Shown in pieces: positions 54,880 through 64,000 of a stretch of DNA of 64,000 nt. Source of the DNA: Wurfbainia villosa (taxonomy: Eukaryota; Streptophyta; Magnoliopsida; Zingiberales; Zingiberaceae). A program made the translations under genes and the position numbers. Each line of letters begins with the position of its first letter. The stretch's first letter is position 1. The stretch spans positions 61,384,621 through 61,448,620 of the forward strand of contig CM045993.1 of the NCBI GenBank assembly GCA_025175895.1, written 5' to 3'. The notes under the pieces are model-generated. The model was not told where the DNA came from, made no database searches, and saw only the letters and a program-made list of their open reading frames with translations.

Positions 54880-55500
54880 TTAGGGGACAAAAATTTTAAC
54901 TTGGTGCCCTTATGGGTTTCGGCCCTAAGGCTTTTTAGGGTTAGGGTTTTTTTTATGGAAACTCCCCCTTATGAGGTTAGGCCATGATAAGGTTTTAGGA
55001 ATGAATTCTAGGGGACTAAACCTAAGTTGAACCCATTACAAGTTTCGGCCAACTCATATAATTAGGGTTTGGGTTGCAAGAAAAATGTTTCTAATGACCC
55101 TAGGATAAGTTATAGTGCTCATGAATGAATATTAGGTGACAAGAACCCTAGTTGAACCCATTCCATGGTTCGGCCAACTCATCTATCTAGGGTTAGGGTT
55201 GCAAGAAAATGGTTCTAATGACACTAGAATAAGTTATAGTGCTCATGAATGAATATTAGGTGACAAGAACCCTAGTTGAGCCCCTTATAGGTTTTGGCCA
55301 CCCTAGGTAACTAGGGTTAGGGTGGCATGAAAATATCCCTCATGATGCTAAGCTAGGTTATAATGCTTTATGAATGAATTTTTGGGGACAAAACCTAAGC
55401 TTGAGCCCCTTACAAGTTTCGCCAACCCATGGTTTTAGGGTTAGGGTTTCATGAAAACACCCCCATATGTAATTGTGCTATGTGTATAGTTTTTAATATG
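54880..55500 (+). repeat. Degenerate 125-bp tandem array with telomere-like motifs, about 5 units
   Basis: TAGGGTT(A/T)GGG motifs at 54936, 55063, 55188, 55312 and 55436, i.e. every 124-127 bp. Each is preceded by a TTTCGGCCAACTC-like phrase and followed by GCAAGAAAA or ATGAAAA. Repeated in the 3' LTR (~62090-62600). Confidence 0.8.
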
Positions 55501-55564
55501 ACATGAACTATGCTTGGGTGATGAATATGTTATGATTCAATGCAACATGAAATTAGGCTATGTG

Positions 55565-55850
55565 ATGAACATGTTTTACGATTTAATATGCCATGAATAG
55601 GCTTAGGAAATATGCTTCATGTTATGATGTAATGTGCCATGTAATATGCCGTGATGAACATGTTGTGTGAAGTAATATGCCATGTATATGCTTTGGGAAT
55701 GTGTTTCAAGTTTATGGAGTATTGTGCCATGAAATATACCTAGGTGAAGAACATGTTTTGTGATTTAATATGTCATGAATATGCTTAGGAAATATGCTTC
55801 ATGTTTACGATGCAATGTGTCATGAAACATGCTTATGTGATGAACACGTT
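55565..55850 (+). repeat. Degenerate ~92-bp tandem array, 3-4 units
   Basis: GATGAACATG, AATATGCCATG and GTGCCATGAAATAT phrases recur at about 92-bp spacing (GAACATG near 55567, 55655, 55748, 55841). Confidence 0.65.
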
Positions 55851-55913
55851 TATGCTTTAGGACCACTTTAGGGTACTCTTATGTTATGAATGCATGTGTC
55901 CTTATAAAATGAC

Positions 55914-56105
55914 TAAGATGGAGATGCTTCCCTTTCAAGTAGGGATCAAGAGCTCTCCTTATGATAAGATAAGATGGAGATGCTTCCCTTTCAAGTAGGG
56001 ATCAAGAGCTCTCCTTATGATAAGATAAGATGGAGATGCTTCCCTTTCAAGTAGGGATCAAGAGCTCTCCTTATGTCAAGATAAGATCAAGATGCTTCCC
56101 TTCTT
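55914..56105 (+). repeat. 56-bp tandem array, 3-4 units
   Basis: GGAGATGCTTCCCTTTCAAG recurs at ~55920, 55976 and 56032, with a divergent fourth unit near 56089. Also at ~63053-63240 in the 3' LTR. Confidence 0.85.
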
Positions 56106-56350
56106 ATGATGGGGATCAAGAGCATTCTTTATATTATGTCCAGAAAAGAAAAGAATTAAGTATTTTACTTTGCAAGAGGTTAAGTACCCGACCGTCGGTG
56201 GTCGTTAATCAAATCCATAGGGACACAAGAAGACGTAAGAGGTCTTGCCTGGTAAGGCGTAAGAGGTCTTGCTCTAATAGGAGGTGGCTCGCTACTGACC
56301 TATTAGGGAACGCGCATTATGTGATACTTAACCTGGGGCCCCCCAAACAA

Positions 56351-57275
56351 GTTATGATGATATTGAAGTATTTATAAGTATATGTTTTGAAAAGAAAAGA
56401 CTTTTATGATATTGTGTATGCTTGTGTTAAATGCTCTGAATGCTTACTTAACTAGGTTCTTTATGCATGCTAGATGTTATGAAGTTATGATGATATTGAA
56501 GTATTTATAAGTATATGTTTTGAAAAGAAAAGACTTTTATGATATTGTGTATGCTTGTGTTAAATGCTCTGAATGCTTACGAACTAGGTTCTTTATGCAT
56601 GCTAGATGTTATGAAGTTATGATGATATTGAAGTATTTATAAGTATATGTTTTGAAAAGAAAAGACTTTTATGATATTGTGTATGCTTGTGTTAAATGCT
56701 CTGAATGCTTACGAACTAGGTTCTTTATGCATGCTAGATGTTATGAAGTTATGATGATATTGAAGTATTTATAAGTATATGTTTTGAAAAGAAAAGACTT
56801 TTATGATATTGTGTATGCTTGTGTTAAATGCTCTGAATGCTTACGAACTAGGTTCTTTATGCATGCTAGATGTTATGAAGTTATGATGATATTGAAGTAT
56901 TTATAAGTATATGTTTTGAAAAGAAAAGACTTTTATGATATTGTGTATGGTTATGTTAAATGCTCTGAATGCTTACGAACTAGGTTCTTTATGCATGCTA
57001 GATGTTATGAAGTTATGATGATATTGAAGTATTTATAAGTATATGTTTTGAAAAGAAAGGACTTTTATGATATTGTGTATGCTTATGTTAAATGCTCTGA
57101 ATGCTTACGAACTAGGTTCTTTATGCATGCTAGATGTTATGAAGTTATGATGATATTGAAGTATTTATAAGTATATGTTTTGAAAAGAAAAGACTTTTAT
57201 GATATTGTGTATGCTTATGTTAAATGCTCAATGCTTACTTAACTAGGTTCTTTATGCATGCTAGATGTTATGAAG
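56351..57275 (+). repeat. 132-bp tandem array, 7 units
   Basis: Unit starts (GTTATGATGATATTGAAG) at 56351, 56484, 56616, 56748, 56880, 57012 and 57144, ending by 57275. Units are nearly identical. At least four units are seen in the 3' LTR from 63486 to the window end. Confidence 0.93.
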
Positions 57276-58291
57276 TTATGATGTTTAGAGTTAAGTCTAA
57301 GTATGTGGTGACTATGTACTTTATGCTAGTTTAGAATTTATGATGTGGTGAAGGTTATGGGTAAGGTTGAGAATACTTGCGATTATGTTCCTTCTGCATG
57401 ATTAGGGTTTATGTTATTACAAATGTTTATGTTCAAGTTAACCAAATGCTTATGATTACGTCCTTTATGCATGTTTGGATTTTCCTGATGAATGGTTATG
57501 GTTACTTTGAAGAATGTTCGTACCTATGTACTTTATGTAGGATTAAGATGTATGTTGTTATGAAGGCTTAGGTTAGGAATGCTTAATGTTAAGTTTTAAA
57601 ACGCTTATGAATACGCTTTCATGCATGCTTAGTTTATGCTTATAACGCTCATGTTCAAAGTATGCCCGCTTAGATTAATTATGCTTAACTCGCTTATGAA
57701 CAATTCTATGCCATGCTTAGTTCTTTTTGTACTATTACCGGATATGTTGTTGATTAGTGTTGCTATGAAATGCTTAGGTCATTTTCTATGCCAAAGATGC
57801 TCATGTTCTAATAGTTTGATGAAATCGTGGCTTTTGTGAGTAGGCAAGGATCTTACTAAGCTATATGCTTATAGTTTATGTTGTCCATATACTGCAGATA
57901 AAGGAAGTCTGCACTAGAGGAAGTGGCAGGAGGGGCCATGTGCGTGTGTGATAGTGGCATGGTGGAAGAAGACCCTTCACTATCTGCTTATATTTATATG
58001 CTCTAAGAACAATTTAAGACATTGCTTCCGCTTATAAGACTTGTGTTTAATGAGTATCCCTTTATTTAAGATGTTCGATATGTTAGAACTCATGAACGAA
58101 TCCTTTCGTTATGCATGTTATGAAATGAGATAAGATATGTGGTCATGCTAATGATGAATAAGATAGGTGATGCATGTGCCAAAGAAGGTTTGATTATGAT
58201 AACCTGTTAAGCATGTAGACTTTGAACGGATCCATATGTAGTATGCTAATAAAAAAAAAGTAGCATACCGAGAGCGTATAGGGGCGCTACA
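57276..58291 (+). other. AT-rich remainder of the H 5' LTR
   Basis: TATGCTTATG-rich sequence with no coding potential. A short A-run (AAAAAAAAA) near 58252 precedes the LTR end. Two short ORFs here look like low-complexity products. Confidence 0.6.
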
Positions 58292-58292
58292 G

Positions 58293-58304
58293 TGGTATCA
58301 GAGC
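58293..58304 (+). other. Primer-binding site of H
   Basis: TGGTATCAGAGC one base after the LTR. Confidence 0.92.
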
Positions 58305-58409
58305 GGGTTCACCTTTCCACTATCACACATCAAGCCTCCATCCTGCTATTTCCAAGTAAGTAACTTTATGCATACTTGAGTTTCTTTTATAATGAAGAAT
58401 GACTCCTAT

Positions 58410-59015
58410 CTAGATAGAAATAATACCTTATCATGTTTTAGTAGATTGGAATCACACTTGTGATCTAGATAGAAATAATACCTCATCATGTTTTAGTAGA
58501 TTGGAATCACACTTGTGATCTAGATAGAAATAATACCTCATCATGTTTTAGTAGATTGGAATCACACTTGTGATCTAGATAGAAATAATACCTTATCATG
58601 TTTTAGTAGATTGGAATCACACTTGTGATCTAGATAGAAATAATACCTTATCATGTTTTAGTAGATTGGAATCACACTTGTGATCTAGATAGAAATAATA
58701 CCTTATCATGTTTTAGTAGATTGGAATCACACTTGTGATCTAGATAGAAATAATACCTCATCATGTTTTAGTAGATTGGAATCACACTTGTGAACTAGAT
58801 AGAAATAATACCTCATCATGTTTTAGTAGATTGGAATCACACTTGTGATCTAGATAGAAATAATACCTTATCATGTTTTAGTAGATTGGAATCACACTTG
58901 TGATCTAGATAGAAATAATACCTCCTCATGTTTTAGTAGATTGGAATCACACTTGTGACTTAGATAGAAATAATACCTCGTTATGTTTAGTATAATGGAA
59001 CCGTACTTGTGATTG
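58410..59015 (+). repeat. 55-bp tandem array in the H leader, about 11 units
   Basis: CTAGATAGAAATAATACCT recurs at 58410, 58465, 58520, 58575, 58630, 58685, 58740, 58795, 58850 and 58905, with degenerate units near 58960 and 59010. It lies about 100 bp after the primer-binding site, where the packaging leader is expected. Confidence 0.93.
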
Positions 59016-59265
59016 AGATAGCAACAATACCTTACCATGCTTTATATGATGGAAACATGTCTTTAACCCAGACATACCATTCCAAAAATTTCGAAGATCT
59101 GATTTTCGTAATTATCGTGTCGGGTCTATGCTCATATGAATTGAAATAAGCGGTTTAGTACGGGTTAGTCGGTCTTATCTTCGACTTCATTTTTCAATTT
59201 CGGATGGCACGACGATGACTACCATGACCCGTCGTGATGTGTCCCAAACCGATTGAGGGAAGCTA

Positions 59266-59685
59266 TTGAAGATAGTTTATAAACCTCGATGGTGGGGTCG
59301 CTTGACACATGAGGAGACTTCGATGGTCTCTTTAGGAGACTCGGCAGAGGAGTTTCCGATACTGGATAATTATCGGATATGGGCCTTGGTACGCTCCCTG
59401 CCAAACGAGTTCATGGTAGTCGCGCATCACGTATGGGGCCGCTATGAAGGGCGGATAACATATGCGGAGTTGTGCTGGGAGCTACTGGAGCACAAGGTTC
59501 AAGAGAAGCCTGTGGTAGAGAATCCGGTGGTAGCTGGCCTCAAGAGGAAGGAAGAGGGTTCTGTAAACAGACAACTTAGTGGCTTGGAGACTACCCTAGT
59601 GAGGCCAGTGGAAGATAGGACTAAAAATAGTTACAACCGCACTAGGGTTTGTCCTAGTGGGAGTCATAATGAACTATCTTCTTAA
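59266..59685 (+). pseudogene. Unrecognised gag-like fragment of H
   Basis: A 139-codon frame containing NYRIWALVRSLPNEFMVVAHH and ITYAELCWELLEHKVQEKP. The pattern 'LVRSLP...F...ITYAELCWEL' recalls retrotransposon Gag C-terminal cores, but I cannot place it in the Tekay gag with confidence. No zinc knuckle follows. It could equally be a foreign insert in H. Confidence 0.4.
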
Positions 59686-59867
59686 GTAGTTTCGTTGTTC
59701 CAATTAGGAATAAAGAATGTTATATGTTAACATTATTCCTTCCGTCTCGAAAATATGAATAAAAGATGATGAGTCATTCTTTTGAAATTAAAGATGAGTT
59801 CGCTTGCATGGGAAGTGTATGGTATAATTGATCAATGCCTGCTAGACTGAACATACTGAATAATGAG

Positions 59868-61281
59868 TGGAAACAAAGTCCGGTGCCGCTTTGATGTCCT
59901 TATCGATGCTATCTCAACCCCTGAAAAGGGAAGTAATGAATTACGGAATAGAAATCATTTCTGGACAACTTTCCACCATGACTATAACGCCGACACTGTT
60001 CGACGATATAAAGGGAAAGCAAGATGGTGATTCAGACATCCAAGTTCAAACAAGAAGTACCGGAAGGAAGGGATAATGGATTCGTGATCACCGACGGCGG
60101 ATTATTATACTTCCGGATCGCCATGCATTCCAACGATCCGGAGTTACTACAGAAGATACTCGAGGAATCCCATGGAACACCTTATACCATGCATCCCGGA
60201 TCTAATAAAATATATCAGACTTAAGGGATAAATTTTGGTGGTCCGCATGAAAAGGGATGTGGCTCAAGACGTCAACACCGTCTGACCGCTGGAAGGTGAA
60301 GGCGTAACACCGTAAACTGGGGATTACTGCAGCCTAATACAGATTCGAGTGGAAATGGGAAGAAATTTCCATGGATTTCATCTCTGGATTACCTGTAACA
60401 ACAAATGGTTACGATGCTATATGGGTAATCATAGACCGGCTGACAAAGTCCGCCATTTCTCGGTAATCAAGATGTGACCTATTCAGCAAATTAGCTCAAT
60501 TATATGTCAAGGAAGTTATCAAATTACATGGAGTGCCTAAGGCTATTATTTCGACCGGGATGGCCGCTTTACCTCCCATTTCGGGAATGTGTTCTAAGGC
60601 TCTTGGCACTAAGTTGAGATTCAAGATCGCGTTTCATCCTCGCATCGACGGCCGACGGAAAGAGTGAACGGAAGATATGCCGCGGCCTGTGCTCTAGACT
60701 TTAAGGGGAGCCGTGTCGATATTTGTGCTCGCGTAATTTGCTTACAATAAACTACCTACTGTGCTACCATTGGAATGACACCCTATGAAGCTCTATACGG
60801 AGAAGATGCAGTCTCCTATCTCTGGTACGAGGGTGGTGAAAGGAGGGAAAAGGGTCTTCAGCCGATATTATTGACAATACCACCCGCTTATACGTAATAT
60901 CCGTCAGAGAATCAAACCGCCAGAGCCGGCAAAAGAGCTATGTGGATACGCGCGAGACCGTTAGAATTCAAGTCGGGGACCCGTATTCTCAAAGTGACCC
61001 CTATGAAGGGAGTGATGAGATTCGGAAGGAAGGGTAAATCAATCCACGCTACGTGGGACCCTATCCGATATCACGAGAGTGGGCAAGGTGGCGCAGCCGA
61101 ACCGCCCCAAGAGATGTCGGCTATACACAACGTGTTCCATGTCTCTATGCTCAAGAAATGCATATCCAGAGCGGACCAAGTGATCGAGCCACAAATTGTA
61201 CACGCTCAAGAGGACTCGAGTATCGAAAGTCGGCCTATCCAGATACTAGACCGAGATGTAAAGAGACAAAGGAACAAATAA
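59868..61281 (+). pseudogene. Tekay/Del-like RNase H tail and integrase pseudogene
   Basis: Pieces in family order: the end of RNase H (ALMSLSMLSQPLKREVM, QLSTMTITPTLFDDIK); the integrase N-terminal region (GFVITDGGLLYF, ILEESHGTPYTMHPGSNK); core fragments out of frame at ~60240-60860 (MKRDVA, ISGLP, TTNGYDAIWVI, TPYEALYG); and a C-terminal part at 60940-61281 (TPMKGVMRFGRKGK, MSAIHNVFHVSMLKK, ESRPIQILDRDVK). Many 1- to few-base deletions relative to the expected spacing break the frame. No RT or protease precedes it. Not functional. Confidence 0.85.
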
Positions 61282-61413
61282 GTGCCCTTAGTGAAGGTCC
61301 TGTGGCACAAGTAGCAATCTGAGTAGGCTACTTGGGAACGCCAGGAGTACATGAGGCGAAGTACGAGAATTGTTTTAAGTTTCGAGGACTAAACTTTTAC
61401 AAGGTATGAGGAT
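61282..61413 (+). other. H 3' end before the LTR
   Basis: About 130 bp that includes a possible degenerate C-terminal pol tail and a weak purine-rich stretch (AAGGTATGAGGAT, 61401-61413) directly before the LTR, the expected place of the polypurine tract. Confidence 0.55.
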
Positions 61414-64000
61414 TGTAATGTGAAATTCTAGCAATTTTACGAGAATTTTTGGCTTTATGATGATGGGCTTTATGTAGGCCTTTTTGGAGAAATAAAAGAA
61501 AATAAGCCAAAAAGAGATGCAAAGCCTAGGAATTGAACCCCCCACCTCTAGAGATAGCCAAGCCTTATAGATGCACCCACTAACCATAAGCCCAATAGAA
61601 TCATATCATTAGAGGAAAAGGGGAACCTATAGATAAATGGGAGGAGGGTAAATGAAGAGGCTTGACAAAGAGAAGAGAAACTTCTCTTCCTCCCCTTTAT
61701 AAAGAAGAGAGAAGTTCCACTTGGCCACTTCTTCCTTCCTTCTTCCTCTTCTCTTCATTCTCACCGAAACCCTATCTCTCTTCTTCTTCCTTTGGCCGAG
61801 AGCCCCTTGCAAGCTAGGAGAGAGCTAGGTGACCTCCATTAGGTCATCTCCCCAAGCAAAGCGAAGGATGTAAGATTTCCCTCACCTGCAGTGTATTCGT
61901 TTCGTAGGTTAAATTTTGTAAAGATGAAGTGTAGCCCTTGTAGGTTTCGCCCAATTAAGTTTTTGGGCTAAGATTCATGAAAATGATGCTAGGGAACTCC
62001 TATAGGTTGTATGCACACTATAGGAATTTTTAGGGGACAAAAATTTTAACTTGGTGCCCTTATGGGTTTCGGCCCTAAGGCTTTTTAGGGTTAGGGTTTT
62101 TTTTATGGAAACTCCCCCTTATGAGGTTAGGCCATGATAAGGTTTTAGGAATGAATTCTAGGGGACTAAACCTAAGTTGAACCCATTACAAGTTTCGGCC
62201 AACTCATATAATTAGGGTTTGGGTTGCAAGAAAAATGTTTCTAATGACCCTAGGATAAGTTATAGTGCTCATGAATGAATATTAGGTGACAAGAACCCTA
62301 GTTGAACCCATTCCATGGTTCGGCCAACTCATCTATCTAGGGTTAGGGTTGCAAGAAAATGGTTCTAATGACACTAGAATAAGTTATAGTGCTCATGAAT
62401 GAATATTAGGTGACAAGAACCCTAGTTGAGCCCCTTATAGGTTTTGGCCACCCTAGGTAACTAGGGTTAGGGTGGCATGAAAATATCCCTCATGATGCTA
62501 AGCTAGGTTATAATGCTTTATGAATGAATTTTGGGACAAACCTAAGCTTGAGCCCCTTACAAGTTTGCCACCCATGGTTTTAGGGTTAGGTTTCATGAAA
62601 ACACCCCATATGTAATTGTGCTATGTGTATAGTTTTTAATATGACATGAACTATGCTTGGGTGATGAATATGTTATGATTCAATGCAACATGAAATTAGG
62701 CTATGTGATGAACATGTTTTACGCATTTAATATGCAATACGTAAACTGATCATGTTATGATGTAATGTGCCATGTAATATGCCGTGATGAACATGTTATG
62801 TGAAGTAATATGCCATGTATATGCTTCGGGAATGTGTTTCAAGTTTATGGAGTATTGTGCCATGAAATATACCTAGGTGAAGAACATGTTTTGTGATTTA
62901 ATATGTCATGAATATGCTTAGGAAATATGCTTCATGTTTACGATGCAATGTGTCATGAAACATGCTTATGTGATGAACACGTTTATGCTTTAGGACCCCT
63001 TTAGGGTACTCTTATGTTATGAATGCATGTGTCCTTATAAAATGACTAAGATGGAGATGCTTCCCTTTCAAGTAGGGATCAAGAGCTCTCCTTATGATAA
63101 GATAAGATGGAGATGCTTCCCTTTCAAGTAGGGATCAAGAGCTCTCCTTATGATAAGATAAGATGGAGATGCTTCCCTTTCAAGTAGGGATCAAGAGCTC
63201 TCCTTATGTCAAGATAAGATCAAGATGCTTCCCTTCTTATGATGGGGATCAAGAGCATTCTTTATATTATGTCCAGAAAAGAAAAGAATTAAGTATTTTA
63301 CTTTCTAAGAGGTTAAGTACCCGACCCGTCAGGTGGTCGTTAATCAAATCCATAGGGACACAAGAAGACGTAAGAGGTCTTGCCAGAGGCGTAAGAGGTC
63401 TTGCTCTAATAGGACTGGTGGCTCGCTACCCCAGCCTATTAGGGAACGCGCATTATGTGGTACTTAACCTGGGGCCCCCCAAACAAGTTATGATGATATT
63501 GAAGTATTTATAAGTATATGTTTTGAAAAGAAAAGACTTTTATGATATTGTGTATGCTTGTGTTAAATGCTCTGAATGCTTACGAACTAGGTTCTTTATG
63601 CATGCTAGATGTTATGAAGTTATGATGATATTGAAGTATTTATAAGTATATGTTTTGAAAAGAAAAGACTTTTATGATATTGTGTATGCTTGTGTTAAAT
63701 GCTCTGAATGCTTACGAACTAGGTTCTTTATGCATGCTAGATGTTATGAAGTTATGATGATATTGAAGTATTTATAAGTATATGTTTTGAAAAGAAACGA
63801 CTTTTATGATATTGTGTATGCTTATGTTAAATGCTCTGAATGCTTACGAACTAGGTTCTTTATGCATGCTAGATGTTATGAAGTTATGATGATATTGAAG
63901 TATTTATAAGTATATGTTTTGAAAAGAAAAGACTTTTATGATATTGTGTATGCTTGTGTTAAATGCTCTGAATGCTTACGAACTAGGTTCTTTATGCATG
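61414..64000 (+). repeat. 3' LTR of H (runs off the window)
   Basis: Begins TGTAATGTGAAATTC, lacking a CCCG-containing tetranucleotide present at 54266-54271. Nearly identical to the 5' LTR over long stretches, with the same tandem arrays. Differences cluster at 62520-62620 and ~62715-62745. Confidence 0.9.

Larger units (their letters stand above)
54261..58291 (+). repeat. 5' LTR of H, 4031 bp
   Basis: TGTAACGCCC to GCGCTACA. TATA-like TATAAAG at 54549-54555. Downstream it is mostly tandem repeats of about 125, 92, 56 and 132 bp in succession. No credible protein is encoded; the short ORFs arise from the repeats. Confidence 0.9.
54261..64000 (+). mobile_element. Tekay/Del-like chromovirus element H (incomplete at window end)
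   Basis: 5' LTR 54261-58291, primer-binding site 58293-58304, internal region of only 3.1 kb, 3' LTR from 61414 to beyond 64000. The TGTAACGCCC start, ~4-kb LTR and integrase C-terminal motifs (MSAIHNVFHVSMLKK, ESRPIQILDRDVK) are typical of the Tekay/Del lineage of Ty3/gypsy. The internal region lacks recognisable protease and RT. The left flank GAGCT (54256-54260) should recur after the 3' LTR outside the window. Confidence 0.85.

Noticed and set aside
54936..55446. Interstitial telomere array
   Set aside because: Only single or double AGGGTT(T/A)GGG motifs inside a 125-bp unit, not contiguous telomere repeats.
55914..57839. Short plus frames in the H LTR repeats (56030-56377, 57377-57839, 63163-63513)
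   Set aside because: Low-complexity translations of tandem or AT-rich LTR sequence, differing between the two LTR copies.
58410..59015. Regular direct repeats resembling a CRISPR array
   Set aside because: Units are contiguous with no unique spacers, and the context is a plant LTR element leader. It is a simple tandem array.
1..64000. Host protein-coding gene or novel non-transposon system
   Set aside because: Every segment could be assigned to an LTR element or its flanking remnant; no host gene was recognised on either strand.

Overview
This window is plant nuclear DNA made almost entirely of nested LTR retrotransposons. I found no host gene, structural RNA gene, CRISPR array or organelle insert. 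The plant assignment rests on the families present: Ty1/copia elements of the SIRE/Maximus and Tork/Angela types, a Ty3/gypsy Athila-type gag, and a Tekay/Del-type chromovirus with 4-kb LTRs. Every recognisable primer-binding site matches the initiator-Met tRNA type TGGTATCAGAGC. The species cannot be named from the sequence; a large-genome angiosperm, possibly a monocot, is an inference.

Layout. 1-230: edge of a minus-strand Tork/Angela-like LTR (family A). 231-1726: decayed Athila-like gag. 1727-6269 plus 14978-15183: minus-strand SIRE-like element B1, with gag but no pol. Its 5' LTR is split by the plus-strand family-A element at 6270-14972 (TSD CTTCA). 15184-22321: plus-strand SIRE-like element B2, with gag and pol but no 3' LTR. 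22322-23400 plus 28781-30535: a second family-A-type LTR (A2), split by minus-strand element D at 23401-28775 (TSD AGCAA, SIRE-like, gag only). 30536-30937: about 400 bp of internal remnant. 30938-32731: an unrelated copia LTR (E) with a polypurine tract on its left and a primer-binding site on its right. 33020-40086: plus-strand B3, split by a minus-strand solo LTR at 38876-39994 (TSD TTAAG). 40087-43433 plus 53099-54260: minus-strand B4, split by minus-strand copia element G at 43434-53093 (TSD TTAGG). 54261-64000: plus-strand Tekay/Del-like element H, whose 3' LTR runs off the window.

No element looks autonomous. B1 and D carry gag without pol. A carries pol with most of gag missing. H lacks a recognisable protease and reverse transcriptase. 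G is frameshifted and has an altered RT active site. B4 has a 1028-codon open pol frame, but its protease and RNase H motifs are damaged. Where the stops can be compared between copies, most sit where CGA or CAG codons are expected, the pattern left by deamination of methylated cytosine.

The most interesting observations are these. (1) All four SIRE-like copies keep an AAG|GT(A/G)AGT donor inside gag, and the three pol-bearing copies have a TAG|GAT acceptor at the exact start of the pol frame, in matching phase. This suggests an unrecognised spliced gag-pol junction. (2) B3 and B4 form a tail-to-tail inverted repeat that could give hairpin RNA. (3) The H LTR is built from consecutive tandem arrays of four unit lengths, with a different fifth array just after the primer-binding site. 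(4) The H LTR also carries an antisense pair resembling Pol III A and B boxes.
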